From assembly GCF_019279795.1 (NCBI RefSeq), contig NC_056737.1, positions 42,475,946 to 42,539,945 of the forward strand: DNA of 64,000 nt, given 5' to 3'. The stretch comes from Protopterus annectens. Lineage: Eukaryota > Chordata > Ceratodontiformes > Protopteridae. The notes beneath the pieces are model-generated. The model was not told the DNA's origin, did not search any database, and saw only the letters and a program-made list of their open reading frames with translations. Every line of letters begins with the position of its first letter. Position 1 is the first letter of the stretch. Positions 1-10,549 of the stretch are shown here, in pieces. The translations under genes and the position numbers were made by a program.

Positions 1-31
1 TTTTGAATTTTTGAAAACATTTTAACTTAAT

Positions 32-1204
32 TATAGTACCATGCAAAGCGTTATTTGTAATTGCAAAAAATGTGAACAGTGAAATGCATCATTGTATTAT
101 TCCTGTGTTATGAAGTTGGTGGACATTGTTAAAAGCAGCGACATGGAAATGCTTGTTTTGGGCATGGCTCAGAATAGGAATTTCATGTTTGCCCTTTCCT
201 TACACTGGGGCCTTAGCAAGTGACAGTCACAATTGAAGGACATTAGCTTTGACATAAGTGGAACAATGGGTTGCAGTTAATATGGACAATAAATGCTGAA
301 AGAGCAGACTAGCAGTTAGTGAAACATATGTCACTAAGTCCCTATACGCACTACTTTTTCATGACTTGTGAACAGTTGTATTGTTATAGACCTGGTGGTT
401 GTGTTGTACTGAGGTCATTAGTTGGAGAAACTACGCTAAACTGTTGGTGAGAAGTAATATCACATTAACTGTGGTGGACCATGTGTGTATTGATAAATGG
501 TATGTGGAAGGCCATGTATGTATTGATAAATGGTGTGTGGAGACTGAGTGCTGGCCAGTTCACAATCCTGGTATTGAACAACTGGTCAAACTGCCACGAC
601 TGGCAAGACATGTCATACAATTTAACAACTCTGTGGGAATGTGTTTAGGACCACAGTGTGCAACATTGACAACAGCACATGCTTTCAAATTGGAATGCAT
701 ATCGGAGCGCTTAGAATATAGAGCAGGTCATTCATATACAATGGGATAAGTATACAGGCATTAGGAAAGTCAGGTGGTTTATCTTAAAGTTTGCATGCGT
801 CAGTCACTAGAGCATGTAAGTGTGTATTGAAAGTGTGATTGCTGTGTCGCAGCATTACAGACTGTGTTCGAGTGAATGATGCAGCAGTGTAGTGGCGCTT
901 GTTTGGCAGCTGCAGTTTTACGGACTGGTCTTTGAGGACAGAAGTGAGGTATACATAATGCATAAATGGCAAGAGGAGGCGTGTTTGGGGTAGCTGCAGG
1001 AGTGTTATGATAGTGGTGAGATGAGTGGATCTGGCTGCAGCTGCAAGTAATGTTGTGGTGTGAGTGGACCTCTGTGAGGCTGGCTACAGTAAAGTGGTGC
1101 AGTGTAGAGGCGCTTGTTTGGCAGCTGCAGTTGTACGGACTGGTCTTTGAGGACAGAAGTGAGATATACATAATGCATAAATGGCAAGAGGAGAGGCATG
1201 TTTG
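32..1204. repeat. Long duplicated segment, copy 1
   Basis: This segment recurs at about 3,086-4,230 with only scattered mismatches. Within it, the stretch around 896 recurs near 1,109, giving an internal repeat of about 213 bp around the GCTTGTTTGGCAGCTGCAG motif. A 33-bp tandem duplication near 480-542 is absent from copy 2. The homology stops where the TG-rich array begins at 1,205. A reading frame at 399-749 (116 aa) has a 105-aa counterpart in copy 2, but it resembles no family I know. I treat the whole as a non-coding duplicated repeat. Confidence 0.8.
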
Positions 1205-1231
1205 GTTGTGTGTGTGTGTGTGTGTGCCCCT

Positions 1232-1288
<57 letters not shown>

Positions 1289-1297
1289 ATGTCCCTG

Positions 1298-1361
<64 letters not shown>

Positions 1362-1467
1362 GGTGTGTGTGTGTTTGTGTGTCTCCCTGGTGTGGGTGTG
1401 TCCCTGGTGTGTGTGTGTGTGTGTGTGTCCCTGGTGTGAGTGTCCCTTGTGTGTGTGTGTGTGTCCC

Positions 1468-1510
<43 letters not shown>

Positions 1511-1765
1511 ATGCCTGTGTGTGTGTGTGTGTGTCCTTGTGTGTGTGTCTCCTGTGTGTGTGTGTGTGTCCCTGGTGTGTGTGTGTGTGTGTCCCTGGTG
1601 TGTGTGTGTGTGTCCCTGGTGTGTGTGTGTGTGTGTGTGTGTCCCTGGTGTGTGTGTGTGTGTGTGTGTCCCTGGTGTGTGTGTATGTGTGTCCCTGGTG
1701 TGTGTCTGTGTGTCCGTCCCGGGGTGTGTGTGTGTGTCCCTTGGTGTGCGTGTGTGTCCCTGGGG

Positions 1766-1830
<65 letters not shown>

Positions 1831-2232
1831 TGTGAGTGTGTGTCACTGGAGGTGGGGTGTGTATGTGTGTGTGTGTCTCCCTGGTGTGTGTGTCACTGGG
1901 GGCAGGGTGTGTGTGTGTGTGTCACTGGGGGGTGGGGTGTGTGTGTGTGTGTGTGTGTCTCACTGGGAGCAGGGTGTGTGTCTCCCTGGTGTGTGTGTGT
2001 GTCACTAGGGGCGGGGTGTGTGTTTGTGTCACTGGGGGCAGGGTGTGTGTGTGTGTGTCCTGGGGGTTGTGTGTGTGTGAGTCCTGGGGTGTGTGTGTGT
2101 CACTGGGGGCAGGGTGTGTGTGTGTCTGTCCCTGGTGTGTGCGTCACTGGTGGCGGGGTGCGCGTGTGTGTGTCACTGGGGCGGGTGTGTGTGTGTTACT
2201 GGGGGTGGGATGTGTGTGTGTGTCACTGGGGG

Positions 2233-2267
<35 letters not shown>

Positions 2268-2562
2268 ACGGGGCTGGGGCGGGGTGTGTGTGTGTTACTG
2301 GGGGTGGGATGTGTGTGTGTGTCACTGGGGGCGGGGTGTGTGTGTGTGTGTGTGTGTGTCACGGGGCTGGGGTCGTCTGTGTGTCTCTCCCTGGTGTGTG
2401 TCACTGGGGGCGGTGTGTGTGTGTGTCTCCCTGGTGTGTGTGTGTCTGTCACTAGGGGCGGGGTGTGCATGTATGTCACTGGGGGCGGGGTGTGAGTCTG
2501 TGTGTGTGCATCTCCCTTGTGTATGTGTGTCACTGGGGGTGGGGTGTGTATGTCACTGAGGT
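1205..2562. repeat. TG-rich microsatellite/minisatellite array
   Basis: Nearly 1.36 kb of (TG)n is interrupted by higher-order units. In the first half the interruptions are of the type TCCCTGGTGTGTG. From about 1,845 they become TCACTGGGGGCAGGGTGTG. The change in unit type and the G-runs point to repeated slippage and unequal exchange of several related units. Long Cys-Val and His-Thr reading frames across it are artefacts of the dinucleotide. Confidence 0.95.
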
Positions 2563-2636
2563 GTGTCAAAAATATAAAATATAATTACTTAAGCTCTACT
2601 TCCAATCAGATGTGTCTCGATTGTAATTGTGTCTAA

Positions 2637-2771
2637 CCATGAACTGTGAGTCCCGATTTGGGAACATTACTAAACCATTGTACAAAACACCTTGTCTTAT
2701 GTCGGACCATGAGAACTGCGACTCCCTATTTGGGAACATTACTAAAACATTGTGCTAAACGCATTGTCTTA
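2637..2771. repeat. 70-bp tandem duplication
   Basis: Two adjacent units of about 70 bp start at about 2,637 and 2,707. Both contain TTTGGGAACATTACTAAA and end in TTGTCTTAT. The rest of 2,563-3,085 shows no gene or known element. Confidence 0.7.
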
Positions 2772-3085
2772 TATTTTCTAATGTTCTGTAACTTGTGCAA
2801 TCCATGTAATGTAATATAACTGAGTAATCTATGGTATTTCTTCTGTTGGAGATTTTCTCCCTGGTCTTCTGCTGACAAAGGACATGAATCCAGTGTGACT
2901 ATCCCAGTAAACAAATGTAACATAATTAAAAGTTTTTGGCCTCATGCAATTTTGCCATCCTTTGTCTGAATGCTTGGTAGCTGACATATATCTATGGAGT
3001 CATTTACTGTCAAGTTGATTCAAAACTGCTTATGTATTACGATGCATTGTGATATTTCAGTTACCATTGTTGATTTGTACATTAC

Positions 3086-4345
3086 TATAGTACCATGCAA
3101 AGTGTTATTTGTAATTGCAAAAAATGTGAACAGTCAAATGCCTCATTGTATTATTCCTGTGTTATGAAGTTGGTGGACATTGTTAAAAGCAGCGACATGG
3201 AAATGCTTGTTTTGGGCATAGCTCAGAATAGGAATTTCATGTTTGCCCTTTCCTTACACTGGGGCCTTAGCAAGTGACAGTCACAATTGAAGGACATTAG
3301 CTTTGACATAAGTGGAACAATGGGTTGCAGTTAATATGGACAATAAATGCTGAAAGAGCAGACTGGCAGTTAGTGAAACATATGTCACTAAGTCCCTATA
3401 CGCACTACTTTTTCATGACTTGTGAACAGTTGTATTGGTATAGACCTGGTGGTTGTGTTGTACTGAGGTCATTAGTTGGAGAAACTACGCTAAACTGTTG
3501 GTGAGAAGTAATATCACATTAACTGTGGTGGACCATGTGTGTATTGATAAATGGTGTGTGGAGACTGAGTGCTGGCCAGTTCACAATCCTGGTATTGAAC
3601 AACTGGTCAAACTGCCACGACTGGCAAGACATGTCATACAATTTAACAACTCTGTGGGAATGTGTTTACGACCGCAGTGTGCAACATTGACAACAGCACA
3701 TGCTTTCAAATTGGAATGCATGTCGGAGCGCTTAGAATATAGAGCAGGTCATTCATATACAATGGGGTAAGTATACAGGCATTAGGAAAGTCAGGTGGTT
3801 TATCTTAAAGTTTGCATGCGTCAGTCACTAGAGCATGTAAGTGTGTATTGAAAGTGTGATTGCTGTGTCGCAGCATTACAGACTGTGTTCGAGTGAATGA
3901 TGCAGCAGTGTAGTGGCGCTTGTTTGGCAGCTGCAGTTTTACGGACTGGTCTTTGAGGACAGAAGTGAGGTATACATAATGCATAAATGGCAAGAGGAGG
4001 CGTGTTTGGGGTAGCATGCGTAGCTGCAGGAGTGTTATGATAGTGGTAAGATGAGTGGATCTGGCTGCAGCTGCAAGTAATGTGGTGTGCGTGGACTTCT
4101 GTGAGGCTGGTTACAGTGAAGTGGTGCAGTGTAGAGGTGCTTGTTTGGCAGCTGCAGTTGTACAGACTGGTCTTTGAGGACAGAATTGAGATATACATGA
4201 TGCATAAATGGCAAGAGGAGAGGCATGTTTGGGGTAGCATGCATAGCTGCAGGAGTGTTATGATAGCGGTGAGATGAGTGGATCTGGCTGCAGCTGCAAG
4301 TAATGTTGTGGTGTGAGTGGACCTCTGTGAGGCTGGCTTACCATG
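3086..4345. repeat. Long duplicated segment, copy 2
   Basis: This is the second copy of the segment at 32-1,204. It lacks the TG-rich array and continues directly through GGCATGTTTGGGGTAGC into a further partial internal unit. The internal repeat of about 221 bp is visible at 3,918 and 4,139, with a third partial unit from about 4,230. The frame at 3,453-3,770 (105 aa) matches that of copy 1 except for an 11-codon deletion. No protein family is recognised. Confidence 0.8.
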
Positions 4346-6317
4346 AAGTGGTACAGAGGCTTGTCACGATAGTGCAATATGCAGTAGTTGCTGCATATGC
4401 ACATTGTAACCAAAAGCCAGCTTGTGAATGCATCATGTAAGTACTGCCTTTTGACTGCTGCTATATAGCTAGGTGTATGCATTCATCTTCTCCTGTATTG
4501 ACAGGTATTGGACAATGACAGGCAAGTTGGGATGTCACGTGGCGCTATGTGATGTGGATAATGCTAGCTCAAGAATGGATGAACATGAGAAATGAGTGGT
4601 GGCTGCTGTATTTTAAAGGGTGTGAAGAGATTGGATTGCTGTCCCGAAAATACTAAGGTAAGAAACTTTAAGTCAAACAGTTTGATACTCCCTGATACAG
4701 GAATTGGACATTGCAATGGATAATTCAGATCTGCCTTATGCAAGATATGCAAGGCAACAGTTAAGGGACTACAGTACAAGGTCAGACCATTGAGATGGCA
4801 CCATTTTGAGCTTTTACCCAGGGACGCCGCTGGAAACGTTCATAGTGTGCCCATTCAAACTAACAGGTAAACAACCGGATAACAAAATATTTACTGCAAC
4901 TTGCTAAGAAAGAGCAAACCTCTACAGGTAGCCAGTTAAGTGAATGAAACCAAAAAGCCAGAGAATCATGGAAATTATTTTATACAGGAAAAAAATCGTA
5001 ATTACATCTGATAACAGGTCATGTTATATTTCAATATGTTCATTTTATTCAGTAGTAGTGTAGTAACACTGATGTTTGGAAATAGAAATTTGGTATGCAT
5101 ACTTGTACATTCTGCACGGCAAATGATGCTTAGGTGGTGTATCTCTTGCATACTTCTCTTGTATTTGCACCAGATACTGCTAGTGTGCAGTGCGGGAATA
5201 AAAATATTAAAACATTACCCTTGTATCAGAGGTGGAAGTGCAACATATTCATAGTGGCTTAACCTGAGAGTAGCTTTAAGCAAGCACCATGTGAAACCTG
5301 AACAAGCACCTAGAATTATTCAGTGTAGCTTCCACACCTTAAGTCTGAAAATGAATTCACATACTCGCATGAGCAGGAATAGCTGCATATTGATTGCTAA
5401 AGGTGTATGGGCATGTCGGGTGGTTACTACACTGTAAAATTGGTATGTAATGGTGGGGATATTTGGAAGGCATGAGAAAACACACGAGTATATTAGTCAT
5501 AGCACCAATTGAACTGGAGTCTGGCAAATATTTAGTAAGGGATTTAGTCCATGCACAAATATTTCAACAGTGATTCTTTGCAGTGGCATCCATTATCTGA
5601 TTCAAGGTTAATTAACCTTGATGTCCTTTATATATATATATATAAAAAATAAATTAAAAAAAATGTACTTTGTTATAAGTGACTATTGGACAGAAGAAAA
5701 AGGAAGGGGAAAATATAGCACTGTTTATATGTACAAAGACAAATCCAGGGACACTGCAAAAGTTTTTTTTTTTGCAAACCAACCAGTGGAGTAAAAAAAT
5801 ATGTAGGCAAACATTGAATACCAACACACTTTGCACATGTAAATAATTTTTAACAAGGTGGAAGCATGAAGTGATACCTTAAACACTTACATTAATAAAG
5901 ATCTAAACTGGTTAATAGTGTAAATGTTTTATTTAGTTCCCTGGTGCAAGACCTTCCAGGAGTTGCTACATAAACTGGATGCTAATTTAGTCAAGTAAGG
6001 CCATGGCTATAGTTCAGCAAAAAAAAATGTCCCCTGTAACAAAGGAAATGCTAGAGCAAAGATTGAATTACATGAGTCAAGCACCCTGCTGAGATCTGCC
6101 AGTCAATGGAATTACCAAGTCATATTACCCTCAGGGCTTTGACAGCTAGGGAAGCTAAGTGTTAAGGGGGAGGGGAGAAGGAAAAGGACTGGAATTCATT
6201 GTCTCACAAATTAGTGCCACTTAAACTAAATTAGAAAAAAGGCAGCAGTAAACAGCACTTTGAGTGTGTTCTGTGACATTTGCACTGTTTCTGTTTTAAG
6301 TAGTCATTCAGCAGCAG
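4346..6317. other. No recognisable gene or element
   Basis: Both strands were read. There are only short unsupported ORFs, a short (TA)n run at about 5,629-5,643 and A-rich stretches. The sequence looks unique and AT-rich. Confidence 0.6.
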
Positions 6318-6421
6318 GGTTCAACTAGGCTATCTGCCCTAGGGCATTTATAAGCCTAGCCAGAGTGTGTTTGGCTTTCGCCACCCATTTTAAATGAATT
6401 TTGCTATGCCCTTTTTTGAGG

Positions 6422-9191
6422 TTAGTATACTGTGCCTCTGTCTAACAGTGACACAGAAGTGATACCCGGGGTAAACCTACGATCTCCCATCCACTCATCA
6501 AGATTCCTCTTGAAGAGAGTCAATGAGGGACTCTGCCTAACCTGGACTGGGATTTTATTCCAGAGTGAAGGGAGCCTCTGGGTTATGAATCTGTCTGTCC
6601 AGCATGTCCTATTTATTTCAGTGCTGAGGTTCAAGTCTCTCGAGCGCATAGCTCGATGGGATTTGGATTTTCTGAGGTGCAGCATGTGCATTAATTCCGG
6701 GTTGGACATGGCTTTATACGTCAGGCACAGATTGCCTCTGAGCAGGCGGTATGCCACTGCCACTGAGTAGAGCTGGAGTTTCTTTAACCGGGCAGCATAT
6801 GACATCTGTTTGAGCCCTTTGATCCTCTTGGGGGGGTAATTTTGGGGTCTTTCCAGTTGCTGCAGGTGTCTGGTAAGGTACATCCCAAAAGGGGCATTGT
6901 ACTCAATTATGGGCCTGATGAGGGATGAGTAAAGAGGCATGATGACCTCCCCTGATCTAGATGTGAATCCCTTCATGATTAGGTGGGCTATATAAAATGT
7001 TTTTCTAACCACTTTGGCCATGTGGTTGTCAAAAGAGAGATTGCTATCAACTTGGGTCCCCAGGTCCCTAATTACTTCTTCCGTACTTAATGGATTACCA
7101 CCTAAGTGGTAATTTGTGGGCACTTTGTTTTTGCCAAAGGGGATGACTATACACTTTTTGGCGTTTAGCCTGAGGCCATGGCTCTGGCACCAGTTGTCTT
7201 TTTCTATGAGGCCCTTTTGTAGGATGCTTGTGTCGGCTGGAGAGTCTATTATGGCGCCTAGTTTGCAGTCATCTGCGAACTTGGTCAGCCACAGTCCTTC
7301 CGTGTTGGCCTATACCTCAGAGGAATATATACCGGACAAGAGAGGTCCCAGGACTGAGCCTTGTGGGACGCCACTTGTAACTGGTTTGGGGTCTGACATG
7401 GCTCCAGCAATTCTAACCATGTGGGTTCTGTCCTTGAGCCAGTTTGCAACACATCTAGTGACATAGGGGTTTATATTTAAGCTGGTGAGCTTATCTATAA
7501 TGCCCAAGTGGGGTATTGTATTAAAGGCTTTTGCAAGGTCCAGGTAGGCTGGGTGGACTACCTTCCCCTCGTCAATGGCCTTGGTGACTGTTTCAAAAAA
7601 ATCGACTAGATTTAAGAGGCAGGATCTGCCCTTAACAAAGCCGAACTGGGTAGGATCCAGTGTCTGTAGGTCCACAATATCTTTATTTATGAGGTCCATG
7701 ATGATCCTTTCCATAGCTTTGGAGACCAAGCTAGTCAGGCTTATGGGGCGATAGTTTCCAGGATCCGGACCACTGTTGCTGTACTCCACTCTTTGGGTAC
7801 ATATCCTGTAGTAAGGCTAAGACTGAACAGTAGTTTTATGTTTGGGTTTAGCTCTTCTTGGAGTTCATGTAGGACGCAGCCCGGGACACCGTCTGGTCCC
7901 ATTGATGCTGTGTTTTTTGCTTTGGAGAGGGCGGCTCTTACCTGAGCATCTGAGATGTCAGGGGGGCAGCACTCTGCTGGGATAGATATTTGCCCTTTTG
8001 GTGGGGGGGGGGTTGCGCTGAACCTGTCGGCTAGGATGTTGGCAATGTCTGTGGGTTCGGTGTATTTTTTGTTATTTTGGACTAATTCTGAGCATATCTG
8101 GGATTTCCCACCCAGGTTCCTAACTTAACTAAAGAAAGCCTTGTGATTATCCTTAGTATCCTGTGCAATTTTTCTCTCGAAGCTGGCCTTAGACGATTTT
8201 ATGAGTGCCCGTAGTTTTTTGCTAATACTGATCAGAGATGCCTTCCCTTTTTGGGATTTTGCTTTATCATGTAGTAGCTTCCTCCTTCTATTGTATAGTT
8301 TGTTTATGGCTGGGGTCCACCAGACAGGATGCCTGCCTTCGGAGGATTGGGTCTTGGTTTTATTTGGGATTGCATGATCCATGCATTCCTGAAGGTGTTC
8401 ATAGAATGCGTTTATAAAGGATTCTGCGGTCTGGGCCATATTTTCCACAGGCCCGGGGGCTTTGAAGGATTCCACCTCGGTTTTGAGGAGTGTGAAATTT
8501 GCTTTAGAGAAGTTTTTCACTGTGGTTTTCTGGGCAGGGGGTGGGGTCTGGATGTGAATATCCAGTGAGATTAGTTTATGATCTGATCTTACCAGTGAGG
8601 GATACACTTCTGGTCTGGAGCATAGAGTCCCCATGTTGGTGATGATCAGGTCCAGTATGTTTTCCCCTCTTGTGGGATTGGTAACAACTTGTTCCATAGC
8701 ATTTGAGTTTATAAATTCTAGGAACCTTTCGGCAAGGGTGTTGGAGCTAGAGTAATGCTTCCAGTCTATGTTTGGGTAGTTGAATTTGCCCAATATAATG
8801 GTGTTTGGAGAGACCTTCATATTTTCCAGTGTTCTCAGGAAGGCCGAGTGGGGTTCCTGGGTTTGGGAGGGTGGTCTGTAGCAGGCTATAAACTGGAAGG
8901 CAGTTTTACCCACAGTTAGTTGCACATGGATAGTCTCTGATGCTTCGTGCTGTGCCACCAACCTGGAGGTGTGGGTATCTTTGACGAATATTGATACTCC
9001 TCCTCCTTTTGTGGTTTGGTCCAAGTTTTGGGGCTGAAAAGCATGGTATGAGGTATAACCTGGTAGTGCTGGGTGCTCTCGGGAGCCTTGAACCAGGTTT
9101 CTGTTACTGCACAGATATCGATGTTCTCCATGCTAAGGAGAGTTTTGAGTGCATGCATCTTGAGGTTTAGACTTCTGGCATTGAGTAGCAT
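6422..9191 (-). pseudogene. CR1-like ORF2: endonuclease and reverse transcriptase, broken
   Basis: The protein would nick chromosomal DNA and copy the element RNA at the nick. The conserved start is MLLNARS at 9,191. The APE-type endonuclease (about 9,191-8,130) shows TETW, a SDH motif at about 8,590, and LGKFNYPNIDW, where the catalytic Asp of the usual GDFN is replaced by Lys. The RT (about 7,900-6,430) shows TSGVPQGSVLGPLL and FADDCKLGA near 7,270, so the metal-binding Asp pair is kept. The C-terminal region ends ITSVSLLDRGT. The gene is split over at least three frames with a premature stop at 8,125. Placement in the CR1/L2-type group rests on RT motifs and the esterase ORF1. Confidence 0.88.
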
Positions 9192-9220
9192 TACTCTTAG
9201 TTTCTTATCCCTTGTGATAC

Positions 9221-9424
9221 CTATTGAGGTGGGTTTGTCTTTTGAGCCTTGCCTAAAAAAGGCACTATGGGGGTGGCAAGAGCCTTTGCCAATATCCGAA
9301 AGCCCAGGGGTGATAGGTGCAAGCCGCCCCTAGCGAAGCATCGTGGCTTGTCGAGCATGTCATCCCTGGCTTACAGGCATTGGATCCCTTTTGAATGACA
9401 CGAATAGTTAAGCCAGTTGTTGAA
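9221..9424 (-). pseudogene. CR1-like ORF1, C-terminal remnant of SGNH esterase domain
   Basis: Only the end of the esterase domain remains, with the C-terminal catalytic Asp-His region followed by FRILAKALATP-like residues. The ORF1 frame stops with TAG at 9,223-9,221, downstream of the ORF1 codons CCT TTT TTA. The ORF2 frame is open upstream to that same T run (9,254-9,260). The 5' part of ORF1 is missing through truncation. Confidence 0.75.
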
Positions 9425-9989
9425 TGTTACTTTCACTGTTCTATTTTACTCAGAACTTTGTATACATGCAACATCAATGAAATGACAGGAGCTTTAGGCA
9501 AACGGAGGCCTGCATGATGTAACATTTGTGAGCCAAACAATGATTTGTGGGATACTGAGTGGCAACCTGATTTATCCAAACCACGTCAATATGCTGGCCT
9601 CCAGGTGGTCAGAGTCTGTAATTACATATAAAAATATTTAAAATCCTGTAAATAATCCCAGAGTGCTGTTAAAGTGTAGGAAACATCATGCCATAATGTT
9701 TTAAACATGTTTTTTGAGTCTTTGGGTGCGGTACTCCTTTAAGACGAGTTTACATTCGCTACTTCTACTACTATTGTCTGATCTGATTAATATACAGTGC
9801 TTAACTAGAAATATATGGACTGAAAATCTTCCGCACAGAGAAGTTTCTTACACTGTTTTGTTTAATAACTAAAATAAAAACATGGGGTAATGAAATAAAA
9901 AAATGAGACACTGCTGCTTTATCACCTTTCCATTGAAAAGAGAGGAATTTAAGGAATGGGTAATGGAAATTAAGACGCTACTAGTGAAG
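9425..9989. other. No recognisable gene or element
   Basis: AT-rich sequence between the truncated CR1-a and a SINE. No ORF, RNA gene or terminal repeat was seen. Confidence 0.5.
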
Positions 9990-10268
9990 ATATTTGGTGG
10001 TCCAGTTGCACAGCAGATAACATTGTCCCCTCACATCAAGAGGTTTCCCAGTTTGTCAGCTGGGGTGCCTTCTGTATGGAGTCTGCATGTCCTCCCTGTG
10101 TTTGCATGGGTTTCCCCAGGTATTTTGGTTTCCTCCCACATTCCAAAGACATGCCGAAGGTGGATTGGACACACTAAATTGTCCATAGGTGTGAGTATGA
10201 GTGTGTGATGAGGATGAACTACCATGGCAGAGCTAGACACCCAGTGGTGTAAACCTTGGCTTTAGATG
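9990..10268 (+). mobile_element. tRNA-headed SINE-like repeat
   Basis: An A-box-like start (GTGGTCCAGTTGCACAGC) and a CCCTCACA block are followed by the widespread fish/amphibian repeat core. That core includes GGAGTCTGCATGTCCTCCC, GGTTTCCTCCCACATTCC and AAAGACATGC, then a TAAATTGTCC block and a tail like GTGTAAACC. A second copy lies at 61,095-61,360. It depends on RNA polymerase III and LINE machinery supplied in trans. The family name is not assigned. Confidence 0.7.
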
Positions 10269-10549
10269 ATTGTCACTGTTGAAGTGACACTGACCACATG
10301 TGCAAAAATGGGAAAGGGGGTTGTGGATGGATTAGAAAAGATAGAAATTTCTTCTGAAAATAAAATATAGCGAGGGAGTTGGATAAAATTAAAGTGGAGT
10401 TTAAAAATAGAGTGGAAATAAAAGAAAGAGAGATATGGTTAAGAAGTAAGAATTATTTAGAGGGACTGACAAATGTTAAAGTATCACAGAATAGGGGAAT
10501 CTCACAGAACAAGAGGAGCAACTGCAGAATGCTAAACAGAAAATAAGGG

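Larger units (their letters stand above)
6318..9424 (-). mobile_element. CR1-like LINE, copy a, 5'-truncated (CR1-a)
   Basis: The 3' end at about 6,318 shows the shared terminal sequence AACTAGGCTATCTGCCC in reverse orientation, also seen at 14,957 and 20,378. Going leftward from 9,424 the order is the tail of an SGNH-esterase ORF1, endonuclease, reverse transcriptase and 3' UTR. Homology to the other copies stops at about 9,424 inside the esterase domain, so the copy is 5'-truncated as is usual for target-primed reverse transcription. It has several frameshifts and is not active. Confidence 0.9.

Noticed and set aside
1181..2559. Long Cys-Val-rich and His-Thr-rich reading frames of up to 453 codons
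   Set aside because: They are translations of the TG/CA array. A dinucleotide repeat without stops gives such frames in both strands.
9990..10268. Functional tRNA gene at the SINE heads (also at 61,095)
   Set aside because: Only A-box/B-box-like blocks are present. A cloverleaf could not be formed and the sequence continues into the SINE core.
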